Assembly: GCA_009692065.1 (NCBI GenBank)
Contig: SHZY01000003.1
Location: forward strand, 1-64,000
From: Gemmataceae bacterium
Lineage (GTDB): Bacteria; Planctomycetota; Planctomycetia; Gemmatales; Gemmataceae
Length of the DNA: 64,000 nucleotides
Direction of reading: 5' to 3'
Part shown: one piece after another, positions 1 to 9,191 of the stretch
Position numbering within the stretch: position 1 is the first letter of the stretch
Layout: each line of letters starts with the position of its first letter
Position numbers and translations under genes: made by a program
Notes under the pieces: model-generated
What the model saw: only the letters and a program-made list of their open reading frames with translations
Told to the model about the DNA's origin: nothing
Databases searched by the model: none

Positions 1-57
1 CTCAGTGGTGGCGATCCACAGCCCTTGCTCTTCGCGTTTTCGTTTGCCCAGAGCCAT
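1..57 (-). mobile_element. 5' end of a transposase CDS running off the left edge (IS5/IS1182-like, tentative)
   Basis: Minus-strand ATG at 57 gives MALGKRKREEQGLWIATTE..., resembling the N-terminus of planctomycete IS1182/IS5-type transposases from memory; only 19 codons visible. Confidence 0.45.
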
Positions 58-145
58 CGTGACTCCTTGGTCTTCGGTACGTTGATATCCCCAACATCTG
101 GGCAACAGCATACCATGCCTGTCAAGAGGCGTTTTTCAACGGGCT

Positions 146-201
146 GTTAGCGACGCTTCGAAGAATCGTTGCTTGGGACGCTTCTTCGAAGCGTCGCTAA
201 C
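146..201. repeat. Perfect 20-bp inverted repeat, GTTAGC...GCTAAC ends
   Basis: gttagcgacgcttcgaagaa (146-165) and ttcttcgaagcgtcgctaac (182-201) are exact reverse complements. Confidence 0.95.
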
Positions 202-232
202 CTACAGCCGCAATTCATCTTGCCGAGCCGCT

Positions 233-535
233 TCAGCTTGCCTCGAAATCGAAAGCAACCACGCCTTCCAGGTCCGGCAGGAAAGCCTGCTTGAGCTTCT
301 CGTGATCGGGATCCGTCAGGTAGTGATCGCGCGCGGCGGCGTCGGCGAAGGTCATGATGAAGCCGTGAGTGTAGCCCTGGTTCAGTCCTTCCGGGCTCGA
401 GTAAGCGCCCCCCTGAATCGCAAGGAAGCCGGGCATTTTCTTGCGCAGCCCTTCAAGGGCCGAGGCAAGGTCGGCCATGCGGTGCGCTTTGTGGGCAGGG
501 AATTTCACCAGGACGATGTGCTGGATTTTCTTCAT
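233..535 (-). CDS. Dabb (stress-responsive alpha/beta barrel) domain protein
   Basis: MKKIQHIVLVKFPAHKAHRMADLASALEGLRKKMPGF...YTHGFIMTFADAAARDHYLTDPDHEKL; start reassigned to internal ATG at 535. Confidence 0.8.
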   Translation of the reverse strand: MKKIQHIVLVKFPAHKAHRMADLASALEGLRKKMPGFLAIQGGAYSSPEGLNQGYTHGFIMTFADAAARDHYLTDPDHEKLKQAFLPDLEGVVAFDFEAS

Positions 536-652
536 GGCAAGGGCTCCCAATCGAACGATCTCACCCGGCTTGACACTCAAGCGCGAAGCATGATACAAGG
601 CGAGCATACCGAAAGTGGGCCGCGGCGGAAAGGTCCCAGGGATGGGGACGGT

Positions 653-2047
653 ATGATCCACAAGAAAAGCCAACTCCTGTGTGCCTGGTTCTTATTTGCC
701 GACCTGGTCATGACGGCGCTCGCCTGGATTGCCGCCTACCATCTGCGCTTTGATTCCGGCTGGTTTCCGGTTGTCAAGCACACGCCGGACGTTTCGCTTT
801 GCTACAACAATATTCCGCTGGTCGTTCTGGTCGCCTTGCTGGCGTATCAGTTCACCGGTCAGTACATGATCAACCGCTTTCGCCGGCTGCGCGAGGATTT
901 CGCCAGTGTCTTCATGGGAACGGCCTTGATGGGCCTCCTGGTGGTCGCCGTCACCTTCGGCCTGCACAGCGCTTACGAATCGCGCGGCGCCATCGTCCTT
1001 TTTGTGCTGCTGACAATGCTCCTCATCCTGTTTTTCCGCCGCCTGAGCTGGGTCGGCGTCCATTGGCTGCGCAAGCGAGGCTACAATCAGACGCAAACCT
1101 TGATCGTCGGCACCGGCCGCGTCGCACGCAAGACGGCCCGGTCGCTGCGCCAAACCACCTGGCTCGGATTCAAGAACGTTGGCTTCATTGAAGACGAGCC
1201 GTCGCACTGGGCCAGCGATCTGGACATCCTCGGCAGCGTCGCCGACTTGCCGAAGCTCGTCGAAAAGTACCAGGTCTCGCACGTATTCATCTGTTTGCCG
1301 ATGGGGCGCTATGATGAGGCCCGGCGCGTCTTTGATGTGCTCTCCCAGACGCTGGTCGATGTGCGGCTGGTCGCCGACGTCCCTGCCTTGGCCGGCGTGA
1401 CCTTCACCACCACCCACTTCGACGGCATGCCGATGATCGGCCTTCGCGAAAGCCCGCACTTTGGCCTGAACATCGTGGTCAAACGGGTCATGGATGTTGT
1501 GCTATCCCTGCTCGCCCTCATCGTCCTGTCGCCCTTGCTGGCGCTGATCGGGGTGCTGATCAAGCTCACCAGCCCCGGCCCGATCTTCTACAGCCAGGAG
1601 CGCTGCGGCCTCAATGGCCGGACGTTCAAGATGCTCAAGTTTCGCAGCATGCGCGCCGATGCCGAGCAGAAATCCGGCGCCGTCTGGGCCGTCAAGGATG
1701 ACCCGCGCAAGACCAAGATCGGCGATTTTCTGCGCAAGACGAGCCTCGACGAGTTGCCGCAGTTCATCAACGTGCTGTTGGGCGATATGAGCATCGTCGG
1801 CCCGCGTCCGGAACGGCCGATATTCATCAACAAGTTCACCAAGACGATTCCCAACTATCACGCACGCCACGCGGTCAAGGCCGGCATCACCGGCTGGGCC
1901 CAAGTCAACGGCTGGCGCGGCAACACGTCCTTGCGCAAACGCATTCAATTCGACCTCTACTACATCACGCACTGGACGCCCTGGCTCGACATTCGCATCC
2001 TTTGGCTGACCATCTGGCACGGGTTTGTGAATCGGAATGCATACTGA
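653..2047 (+). CDS. Undecaprenyl-phosphate glucose phosphotransferase / bacterial sugar transferase
   Basis: N-terminal TM helices plus C-terminal signature [57 protein letters not shown]...[24 protein letters not shown]; start at ATG 653. Confidence 0.9.
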   Translation: MIHKKSQLLCAWFLFADLVMTALAWIAAYHLRFDSGWFPVVKHTPDVSLCYNNIPLVVLVALLAYQFTGQYMINRFRRLREDFASVFMGTALMGLLVVAVTFGLHSAYESRGAIVLFVLLTMLLILFFRRLSWVGVHWLRKRGYNQTQTLIVGTGRVARKTARSLRQTTWLGFKNVGFIEDEPSHWASDLDILGSVADLPKLVEKYQVSHVFICLPMGRYDEARRVFDVLSQTLVDVRLVADVPALAGVTFTTTHFDGMPMIGLRESPHFGLNIVVKRVMDVVLSLLALIVLSPLLALIGVLIKLTSPGPIFYSQERCGLNGRTFKMLKFRSMRADAEQKSGAVWAVKDDPRKTKIGDFLRKTSLDELPQFINVLLGDMSIVGPRPERPIFINKFTKTIPNYHARHAVKAGITGWAQVNGWRGNTSLRKRIQFDLYYITHWTPWLDIRILWLTIWHGFVNRNAY

Positions 2048-2054
2048 ATCGTCT

Positions 2055-2113
2055 TCGTTTAGCGCCCGTAAAGAACCTTCCGTTACCGAGCACGCCACGC
2101 GGGCGCTAAACGA
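2055..2113. repeat. Palindromic element, TCGTTTAGCGCCCG...CGGGCGCTAAACGA
   Basis: 14-bp perfect terminal inverted repeat starting 8 nt after the preceding stop. Confidence 0.9.
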
Positions 2114-2141
2114 GGATCGGCCCAGATGATACAATAACCCG

Positions 2142-3134
2142 ATGTTTGTCGATCGAGTAACCATATTTGTCAAGGGCGGTGACGGCGGCAGGGGCTGCTC
2201 CAGCTTCCGGCGTGAGAAATATGTACCCAAGGGCGGTCCCGACGGCGGCGACGGCGGCGACGGCGCCAACATCATCATCCGCGCCGTCGCAGGCACCGAT
2301 AGCCTCGCCGATATCGTCAACCGCAAGCACTGGCGAGCCCCCGGCGGCAGCCCCGGCACCGGCGCCCAGAAGACCGGACGCACTGCCAAGGACATCGTCA
2401 TCGCCGTGCCGCCGGGAACCATCATCTATGATCGCGAACGTGGCAACATCCTGCGCGACTTGACGACAGCGGGCGATGAAGTCGTCGTCAGCAAAGGGGG
2501 CCGTGGCGGGCGAGGCAACAAGTATTTCGCCACTTCCACCAATCGCACTCCTCGCGAATTCGAACCGGGCGAGCCGGGCGAGGAACGCTGGCTGGTTCTC
2601 GAACTCAAGGTCATCGCGGATGCCGGCCTTGTGGGGCTGCCCAACGCCGGCAAGTCCACGCTCTTGAGCCGACTGTCGCAGGCGCATCCGGAGATCGCCG
2701 ACTATCCCTTCACGACCAAGCACCCGAACCTCGGCGTCGTCCACTCCGGCGGCGAGCGTGTGTTCGTTCTCGCCGACTTGCCGGGCCTGATCGAAGGGGC
2801 CCACAGCGGCGTCGGCCTGGGCCACGAGTTCCTACGCCACGTCGAACGCACGCGGGTTCTCGTTCACTTGATCGAGCCGATGCCGCTCGATGGCAGTGAT
2901 CCCGTCCACAACTTCCGCATGGTGCAGCGCGAACTCGAACTCTACCGCCATGAGCTGACCGACAAGCCTGAAGTCGTCGCCATGAGCAAGTGCGAGCTGA
3001 CTGACAGCGACGAGGTCCGCGCCCGCCTGGAGCGTGAACTCGGCCGTGAGGTGCTGGCGATCTCCGCCGTAACAGGGCAGGGCCTCGCCCAACTCGTCGG
3101 CCGCGTTGCCCAACTGTTACTGCAACCCGTCTGA
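2142..3134 (+). CDS. obgE: GTPase Obg/CgtA
   Basis: Gly-rich Obg fold (MFVDRVTIFVKGGDGGRGCSSFRREKYVPKGGPDGGDGG) and GTPase motifs GLPNAGKST, DLPG. Confidence 0.97.
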   Translation: MFVDRVTIFVKGGDGGRGCSSFRREKYVPKGGPDGGDGGDGANIIIRAVAGTDSLADIVNRKHWRAPGGSPGTGAQKTGRTAKDIVIAVPPGTIIYDRERGNILRDLTTAGDEVVVSKGGRGGRGNKYFATSTNRTPREFEPGEPGEERWLVLELKVIADAGLVGLPNAGKSTLLSRLSQAHPEIADYPFTTKHPNLGVVHSGGERVFVLADLPGLIEGAHSGVGLGHEFLRHVERTRVLVHLIEPMPLDGSDPVHNFRMVQRELELYRHELTDKPEVVAMSKCELTDSDEVRARLERELGREVLAISAVTGQGLAQLVGRVAQLLLQPV

Positions 3135-3154
3135 GCCGCACGCGTCAAGAGGAC

Positions 3155-3288
3155 TAACCACAGAGACACAGTGGCACAGAGAAGAAAGAGAGAGAGAGAG
3201 TGGGGTTTCGCGTGGCACGCGGAAATCGGTGTTGAGAAAATACTGTAACTCTCCCCCCTGATTTCTCTTCTCTGTGTCTCTGCGGTTA
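3155..3288. repeat. Imperfect inverted repeat (taaccacagagacacag... / ...ctgtgtctctgcggtta)
   Basis: Ends at 3155 and 3288 are near-complementary; intergenic between obgE and coaX. Confidence 0.85.
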
Positions 3289-3313
3289 GAATCCTGCGAT
3301 AAGAGGGCGGTCC

Positions 3314-4051
3314 GTGAGCGGTCCAATCGTCGTCGATGTCGGCAATACTCGCATCAAGTGGGGGCTGTGCAGTTCCGCGCAGGTTTGGAGCATCGCCTCG
3401 TTGCCGCCCGACGATCTGGGCGCCTTGCTCAAGCAATGGCAGGAATGGAAGCTGCAGCGCGACCAGGTATGGATCGTCAGCGGCGTGCACCCGCGTCGGC
3501 GCGACACGCTGGTCGCCTGGCTGAAAGAACGCAGTGATTCGGTCGAAGTCCTCGATTCGTGCAAGCAACTGCCGCTGCAGATCGAAGTTGACCATCCTGA
3601 AAAAGTCGGCATCGACCGCCTGCTCAACGCGGTGGCCGCCAATCGGCGCCGCCAGGAGAATGTCGCGGCGATTCTGATCGATGCGGGCACTGCGGTCACC
3701 GTCGATTATCTCGACGGCGCCGGCGTCTTCCGCGGCGGCGCGATCTTCCCGGGCTTCGGCTTGATGGCAAGCGCCCTGCACGATTACACGGCACTCCTAC
3801 CGATCGTGGCGATGGACGAGGCCGTCTTGCCTCCCGGCGCCTCGACCGTGCACGCGATTCAGGCGGGCGTGTTTCATGCAGTCGTCGGGGGCATCGAGCG
3901 CTTGATCTTTGAATACCAGCGCCGCTATCCCACGGCGTTCGAGATTTTTCTGACGGGAGGCGACGCGAAGCGTGTGTCGACCAGGCTGCATCATCCCGTG
4001 CATGTCTGGCCGGAGATGACGCTCGAAGGGATACTTCACTCACGCGGCTAA
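3314..4051 (+). CDS. coaX: Type III pantothenate kinase
   Basis: IVVDVGNTRIKWGL, VGIDRLLNAVAA, ILIDAGTAVTVDYLD, GGAIFPGFGLMASALHDYTALLP, FLTGGDA motifs. Confidence 0.93.
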   Translation: MSGPIVVDVGNTRIKWGLCSSAQVWSIASLPPDDLGALLKQWQEWKLQRDQVWIVSGVHPRRRDTLVAWLKERSDSVEVLDSCKQLPLQIEVDHPEKVGIDRLLNAVAANRRRQENVAAILIDAGTAVTVDYLDGAGVFRGGAIFPGFGLMASALHDYTALLPIVAMDEAVLPPGASTVHAIQAGVFHAVVGGIERLIFEYQRRYPTAFEIFLTGGDAKRVSTRLHHPVHVWPEMTLEGILHSRG

Positions 4052-4069
4052 ACATGATCCGGTAATTCG

Positions 4070-5092
4070 ATGCAAACTACCATCGCCTGCCTGACCGCGC
4101 CCGGCAAAGCCGCCATCGCCACGCTGGCAGTGCGCGGGCCCCAGGCATGGGCGATTACGCTTGCGCACTTTATGCCCCGCAAGGGAAGCCTGCCCGACAC
4201 TCCGGACGCGGGACAATACTGGTACGGCAGGCTCGGCAACGAACTGGCCGACGACGTCGTCCTTGCGGTCAAGCAAGGCTTGCCGACGATCGCACTGGAA
4301 GTGCACTGCCACGGCGGCGTCGAAGTCGTGCGCATGATTCAGGAACTCTACCTGGAGCACGGAGCCATCCTGTCTCCCTGGCAAGATGAGACGAACGGCC
4401 TTTTCGAAACGCTCGCACACGCTTCGACAGTGCGCACCGCCAACATTCTGCTCGACCAGGTCAGCGGGGCCTGGCAAGTTTGCATGAGGGAACTGGCAGA
4501 CCCAGATCCGGTTCGCGGCACGCAGGTTCGCCAACGGCTCGCGGAGCTGATTCCGCTTGGCCAGCACCTCGTCGAGCCGTGGCAGGTGGTGATCGCCGGC
4601 GCGCCCAACGTTGGCAAGAGCAGCTTGATGAACGCGCTCGCCGGCTACACGCGCAGCGTCGTCTCGCCGAGCGCGGGGACGACGCGCGATACCGTCGCGC
4701 TGCGGCTCGCGATCGACGGGTGGCCCGTGGAAATCACCGACACGGCAGGCATTCGCGCAGCGACGAACGACCTGGAATTACAAGGCATCGAACGCGCTCA
4801 GAGCGTGGCACGCGATGCCGACCTGCGCCTATGGTTGCTGGATGGTTCGACGGGGCCAATATTTCCCGATGACCCGGTCGGCTGGCATTTTCTCATCAAC
4901 AAGATTGATCTGCCCGCGGCCTGGGATTGGCAAAGTCTACCGGAGGCGCTGCGCATCTCGGCACGCACACAGACGGGATTGACGGAGCTCTGCGAGATGA
5001 TTTCGCGTCAATTGGTGCCGCAGCCACCGTTGCCAGGCGAAGCGGTGCCAGTTACAGCGGAGCAGGCTGCCCTGGTGGGTAAAAAACGTTAG
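4070..5092 (+). CDS. MnmE/TrmE-like GTPase, short form
   Basis: TrmE-like N-terminus (TIACLTAPGKAAIATLAVRGPQAW) and GAPNVGKSSLMNAL, TTRDT, ITDTAGIR, NKID motifs; 340 aa, no terminal C-x-G-K. Confidence 0.85.
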   Translation: MQTTIACLTAPGKAAIATLAVRGPQAWAITLAHFMPRKGSLPDTPDAGQYWYGRLGNELADDVVLAVKQGLPTIALEVHCHGGVEVVRMIQELYLEHGAILSPWQDETNGLFETLAHASTVRTANILLDQVSGAWQVCMRELADPDPVRGTQVRQRLAELIPLGQHLVEPWQVVIAGAPNVGKSSLMNALAGYTRSVVSPSAGTTRDTVALRLAIDGWPVEITDTAGIRAATNDLELQGIERAQSVARDADLRLWLLDGSTGPIFPDDPVGWHFLINKIDLPAAWDWQSLPEALRISARTQTGLTELCEMISRQLVPQPPLPGEAVPVTAEQAALVGKKR

Positions 5093-5389
5093 CCAGACAC
5101 GCAAGTTTTGAAGCTGCGATTTTCTTGCCCCGAAGGGGCCTAACAAACCAGCCCAGGGCAACGCCCTGGGAAAGCGGGCAAAAACGAATCTAGCCCTGTA
5201 AGGGCGGCACAACCGTATGCGACATATGTAATGCCCTTTCAGGGCAACTACACCTTGGGCCTGACGCGAACCCAGGGCGTTGCCCTGGGCTGGTTTGTTG
5301 TCGCACCTTCGGTGCTCCCAATAAATCGCAACTTCAAAACGCGCAAGTGACGGACTAATGAGTCCGTCGCTTGCGCGTCCGGCTAACGA
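5087..5389. mobile_element. Fold-back (MITE-like) element without an ORF
   Basis: Nested inverted repeats: cgttagccagacacgcaag / cttgcgcgtccggctaacg; ttttgaagctgcgattt / aaatcgcaacttcaaaa; aacaaaccagcccagggcaacgccctggg / cccagggcgttgccctgggctggtttgtt. Confidence 0.85.
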
Positions 5390-5400
5390 GCGAGCGGGCG

Positions 5401-5883
5401 TCAATGTGCGTCGTGCCCGCCCATTTGTTCGGTCAGGTAATTCTGTAGGCCGACCGCTTCGATCAGGGCAAGCTGCGTTTCCAGCCAATCGACATGCTCT
5501 TCCGATTCGACCAGGATCGGCGCCAGCAGCTCGCGCGAGCCGTTGTCTTTCACCTTCACGCACAACTCGATGGCGGCGTTGTAAGTATTCACCCCCCCCA
5601 TCTCCAGCTTGAGATCGTTCTCGAATTGCTCTTTCACATTGGTGCCGACGCGGATCACGTCGTAGCGGGCAATCTCCGGCGTGCCGTCCAGGAACAGGAT
5701 GCGATCGATCAGCTTCTCGGCATGCTTCATTTCGCCCATGGATTCTTCGTAGTGCTTCTTGCCGAGCAGCTTGTAGCCCCAGTTCATGCACATCTTGGCC
5801 TGGCAGAAATATTGGTTGATCGCGGTCAATTCGATGGTGAGCGCGCGATTCAATGCGTCAATGACTTGCGGGTCGCCTTTCAT
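5401..5883 (-). CDS. bfr: Bacterioferritin
   Basis: MKGDPQVIDALNRALTIELTAINQYFCQAKMCMNWGYKLLGKKHYEESMGEMKHAEKLIDRILFLDGTP; ferroxidase-type residues. Confidence 0.96.
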   Translation of the reverse strand: MKGDPQVIDALNRALTIELTAINQYFCQAKMCMNWGYKLLGKKHYEESMGEMKHAEKLIDRILFLDGTPEIARYDVIRVGTNVKEQFENDLKLEMGGVNTYNAAIELCVKVKDNGSRELLAPILVESEEHVDWLETQLALIEAVGLQNYLTEQMGGHDAH

Positions 5884-6064
5884 GGGTCACTCCTTTTGTT
5901 AAGTTGGCTTACAGCGAATCGGACATCGGCAGGGGGCAAGTCGGCTGGCCCCCGTGGCGGGGTTCGTTCCCACCTCTGCATTATTAGGATTCCTGGAGAA
6001 GAGTTTCAAGGGCAAAATTGCCGCAACTTCTTATTTTCCAACGAGTTAATACTGATACTCAGTC

Positions 6065-7396
6065 TCATTTCGAGGCGGCGGAAGGAGCGTCGTTTTGGGC
6101 CGGCGGAATGCTCTTTCCGTGCGGATCCTTGGCAGGCTCCTGCAACGTGCTGGCAAGTTCGTCCTGAAGTTGCGGACCGATGAAGTGTTCGACGAGTGCC
6201 GCAGCTGCGTGAACGTGGTCTGGCGGAATCTCCAGGATGGCCCCGGCATAGGTTTCCCAAAGACGATGGGAACGCACCACGTACTGACCGAGCCGCCGAC
6301 CTTCCTCGGTCAGAACCGGCAATCCTGCCGCGCTCGTCGCCAGCAGCCCCAGCCGAACCAACTTGTGATGGGCCAACCAGACGACCCACGTTGACAGGCC
6401 GTGGTCCTTTAGCGCCAGAGAGTACGTCTTCACGCTTGCTTCCTCAGCGCGATACAGTGTCGCAAGAATGTCCTCCTGCGCGATTCTGAGGGACAGATGG
6501 AAGTTGCGCCACCCTTGGGCGGCCAAGCCGTGGCGAGGCGCGAACAGGACGGCGAGTACAAACTGCAAGCCAAGAATCACCGCCACCATCCCGGAGATGT
6601 CGAGCGAATAGCCGCCGATGTTGCGCAGCAGATAACCCAGGACCGATGCCGAAAAGGCCGACAGCGCTGCCCAGCCGAGCATGGGACCCAGTCGATCGGT
6701 GAGCAGATACGCCGTCGCTGCCGGTACGATCAGGACTGCCAACACGAGAATCAAGCCGACCGCCTCGAACGCCGACACAGTGCTCCCCGCCACCAGCGCA
6801 ATGAGCAGATAGTTCACCAGCCGCGGCGAAAAGCCCATCGACTGGGCCAGGGCCGGATCAAAGGCTACGATGGTCAACTCCTTCCAGAAAAACCCAAGGA
6901 ACGCAAGCGTGAGAAAGAGCATCAGCAGCATCGTCGGAATCGCCCGCGGAATTTCGAGGCCGAAGAAATCCGCCGTGTTGAGGGGCACGACTTCGAGCAG
7001 GCCCAGAAACACGCAGTCCAAATCGATGTGTGCGAACCGCAGGTACTTGGAGAGCAAGATGACGCCAACCGCAAAGAGCGAGGTGTACACGACGCCCAGG
7101 CTGGCGTCTTCCGTTACGCTAGTCGACGCTGACAGAGTCTCGGCGAGAATCGCGGTTACCAACCCGAATACCATGGCGCCGACAAGAATGTAGACGCTGG
7201 TGATCTGGCCGGTCAGGAGCACGGCGAGCACGATTCCCGGGAGTACGCCATGGCCGATCGCGTCGCCGAGCATGCTCATACGTTTGAGCAAGAGAAAGCA
7301 GCCAAGCAAGGCGCACGAAATGCTGCAGACGCTGGCCACGGCGATGGTCCAGAACGCCTGGTGAAGCTCCGTGCTGGTCGGCGCAATGAGCGTCAT
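6065..7396 (-). CDS. Metal (Zn/Mn) ABC transporter permease with DtxR/MntR-like C-terminal domain
   Basis: MntB/ZnuB-type TM domain, then a ~140-aa C-terminus (EEASVKTYSLALKDHGLSTWVVWLAHHKLVRLGLL...LTEEGRRLGQYVVRSHRLWETYAGAILEIPPDHVHAAAALVEHFIGPQLQDEL). Confidence 0.9.
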   Translation of the reverse strand: MTLIAPTSTELHQAFWTIAVASVCSISCALLGCFLLLKRMSMLGDAIGHGVLPGIVLAVLLTGQITSVYILVGAMVFGLVTAILAETLSASTSVTEDASLGVVYTSLFAVGVILLSKYLRFAHIDLDCVFLGLLEVVPLNTADFFGLEIPRAIPTMLLMLFLTLAFLGFFWKELTIVAFDPALAQSMGFSPRLVNYLLIALVAGSTVSAFEAVGLILVLAVLIVPAATAYLLTDRLGPMLGWAALSAFSASVLGYLLRNIGGYSLDISGMVAVILGLQFVLAVLFAPRHGLAAQGWRNFHLSLRIAQEDILATLYRAEEASVKTYSLALKDHGLSTWVVWLAHHKLVRLGLLATSAAGLPVLTEEGRRLGQYVVRSHRLWETYAGAILEIPPDHVHAAAALVEHFIGPQLQDELASTLQEPAKDPHGKSIPPAQNDAPSAASK

Positions 7397-8301
7397 GGCG
7401 CTGGCTCCTCTCCGGCGCCCAGCGGCGTCTCAAGGCGGAACCGGTCCCGGCGTCTCGCCAGCTGCTGCGCGATGACGCCTCGCTTTGGAGCGAAGCCGAG
7501 CGAAAGGAGAAATAGTCCCGCGGCAACGAGAATGATGCACGGGCCGGTTGCCACGCCTTGAGTGGCGCTGAGGTAGGTTCCAACGATTCCGGACGCCATA
7601 CCGATGCCGGCCGAGATGAGGAGCATCCAGGCGAGCCGGCGCGTCCAGAAGCGTGCGGCTGCCGCCGGGATGATGAGCATGGCCGCCATCAGCAGGATGC
7701 CGACCGCGGGCAAGCCGATCACGACCGCGCCCAACAGAAGGAGCATCAGGGCGAAATCCAGCAGCCGCGCCGGCCAACCTTGAACCTGGGCGAATTCGGG
7801 ATCAAAAGCCACCAGCTTGAATTCCTTGTAGCACAGGGCCACGATTGCCAGCGTCCCGGCCGACAAGGCGGTGATGAGGTGAACGTCCTCCTCGATCATG
7901 CCCGCCGTTTGGCCAAAAATGAACGAATCGAGCCCAGACCGCCCGCTCAAAGGCATTTGTTGAATGAGGCTCCGCAGCACGACGCCGGCGCCGAAGAACG
8001 TGCTGAGAATGATGGCGATCGAGGCATCCTCTTTTATGCGCGTCCAGCGTTTCAGCGCCGCCATGATGCCCAGACCGATCAGGCCGGCTAGAAATGCCCC
8101 GAGCAACATGGCCCAGAAGTGCTTTTCCCCGACGAGCAGGAACGCGAGGCAAACGCCCGGCAACGAGGAGTGCGCAAGGGCATCGCCGACGAGCGAGCGC
8201 CGACGCAAGACCGCAAAGCAGCCAATCACGCCCGAGCAAGCGCCCAGAAGCGTGACGCCTTGCAGGACGATTAGACTATTGTAGGTAAGCCATTCGCTCA
8301 T
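7393..8301 (-). CDS. Metal ABC transporter permease
   Basis: [59 protein letters not shown]-3 permease family. Confidence 0.92.
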   Translation of the reverse strand: MSEWLTYNSLIVLQGVTLLGACSGVIGCFAVLRRRSLVGDALAHSSLPGVCLAFLLVGEKHFWAMLLGAFLAGLIGLGIMAALKRWTRIKEDASIAIILSTFFGAGVVLRSLIQQMPLSGRSGLDSFIFGQTAGMIEEDVHLITALSAGTLAIVALCYKEFKLVAFDPEFAQVQGWPARLLDFALMLLLLGAVVIGLPAVGILLMAAMLIIPAAAARFWTRRLAWMLLISAGIGMASGIVGTYLSATQGVATGPCIILVAAGLFLLSLGFAPKRGVIAQQLARRRDRFRLETPLGAGEEPAP

Positions 8302-9119
8302 GGCGTGCGTACCTGCGCCTCAACGGCTTGACCGAGCGTGTCGAGCACCGCGAGCCGCCCGCCGTACGTCTTACGGAGGTTTTCCTCGGTGAACACGCTG
8401 CGTGTAGCCCCGGCCGCGATGAGACGCACGTTGAGCAGGGCGAGTTGATCGAAGTAGACCGGCACGGTGCGCAGGTCGTGGTGGACCACCAGCACGGTCT
8501 TGCCTTGCTCGCGCAATTGCACCAGCAGTGCCAGGATGGCGCCCTCCGTGGCCGCATCCACGCCTGCAAATGGCTCATCCATGAAGTAGAGATCGGCCTG
8601 CTGAGCGATGGCGCGGGCCAGGAAAGTCCGCTGCTGCTGTCCGCCGGAAAGTTGGCCGATCTGGCGACCTTCAAGGTCGCGCAGACCCACCATATCAAGG
8701 CATTGCCGGGCCCAGGCCTTTTCGCCGGCGCCGGGCCTGCGGAACCAGCCGAGGCTCCCGTAAGTCCCCATCAGCACCACGTCGAGCACGCTCACCGGGA
8801 AATCCCAATCGACACTCTCACGCTGAGGCACGTAGCCAATTCGCTTACGCTCGCTGGCAACCGACTGACCGAAGATTCGCACCGACCCACTCACGAGCGG
8901 AACCAGGCCGAGCATGGCCTTGATCAGCGTGCTTTTCCCCGCTCCATTCGGCCCGATGATGCCAAGCAGGCACGGCTCCGTCAGCGTGAGATCGACATCC
9001 CAGAGCACCGGCTTGCGATGGTAGGCGACCGTGACGTCGTGAACGTCGAGAATCGGCGCTTTGACGGCTAGCTTGGACCCCAGGTCGGGGGTCGCTGGGG
9101 TAGGGTGCATTAAGTTCAT
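8298..9119 (-). CDS. Metal ABC transporter ATP-binding protein
   Basis: Walker [10 protein letters not shown], signature LSGGQQQR, Walker [14 protein letters not shown]; start at internal ATG 9119. Confidence 0.95.
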   Translation of the reverse strand: MNLMHPTPATPDLGSKLAVKAPILDVHDVTVAYHRKPVLWDVDLTLTEPCLLGIIGPNGAGKSTLIKAMLGLVPLVSGSVRIFGQSVASERKRIGYVPQRESVDWDFPVSVLDVVLMGTYGSLGWFRRPGAGEKAWARQCLDMVGLRDLEGRQIGQLSGGQQQRTFLARAIAQQADLYFMDEPFAGVDAATEGAILALLVQLREQGKTVLVVHHDLRTVPVYFDQLALLNVRLIAAGATRSVFTEENLRKTYGGRLAVLDTLGQAVEAQVRTP

Positions 9120-9191
9120 CGAAATATCCGTCCGTTTAGTCACAACATCAAAGGCGTGTGCACACATCTTCAGTGTTACGGCCAAACCACC

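Noticed and set aside
692-1459. Long minus-strand ORF antisense to the sugar transferase, and many similar antisense ORFs across the window (for example 11667-12404, 14128-15015, 27160-28398)
   Set aside because: They lie opposite strongly recognisable coding genes, have low-complexity compositions typical of GC-rich antisense frames, and show no family motifs.
6046-6067. Possible Fur-like box (tgagactgagtatcagtattaa) upstream of bacterioferritin
   Set aside because: Only a partial match, 160+ nt upstream of bfr and overlapping the 3' end of the permease; not supportable without conservation.
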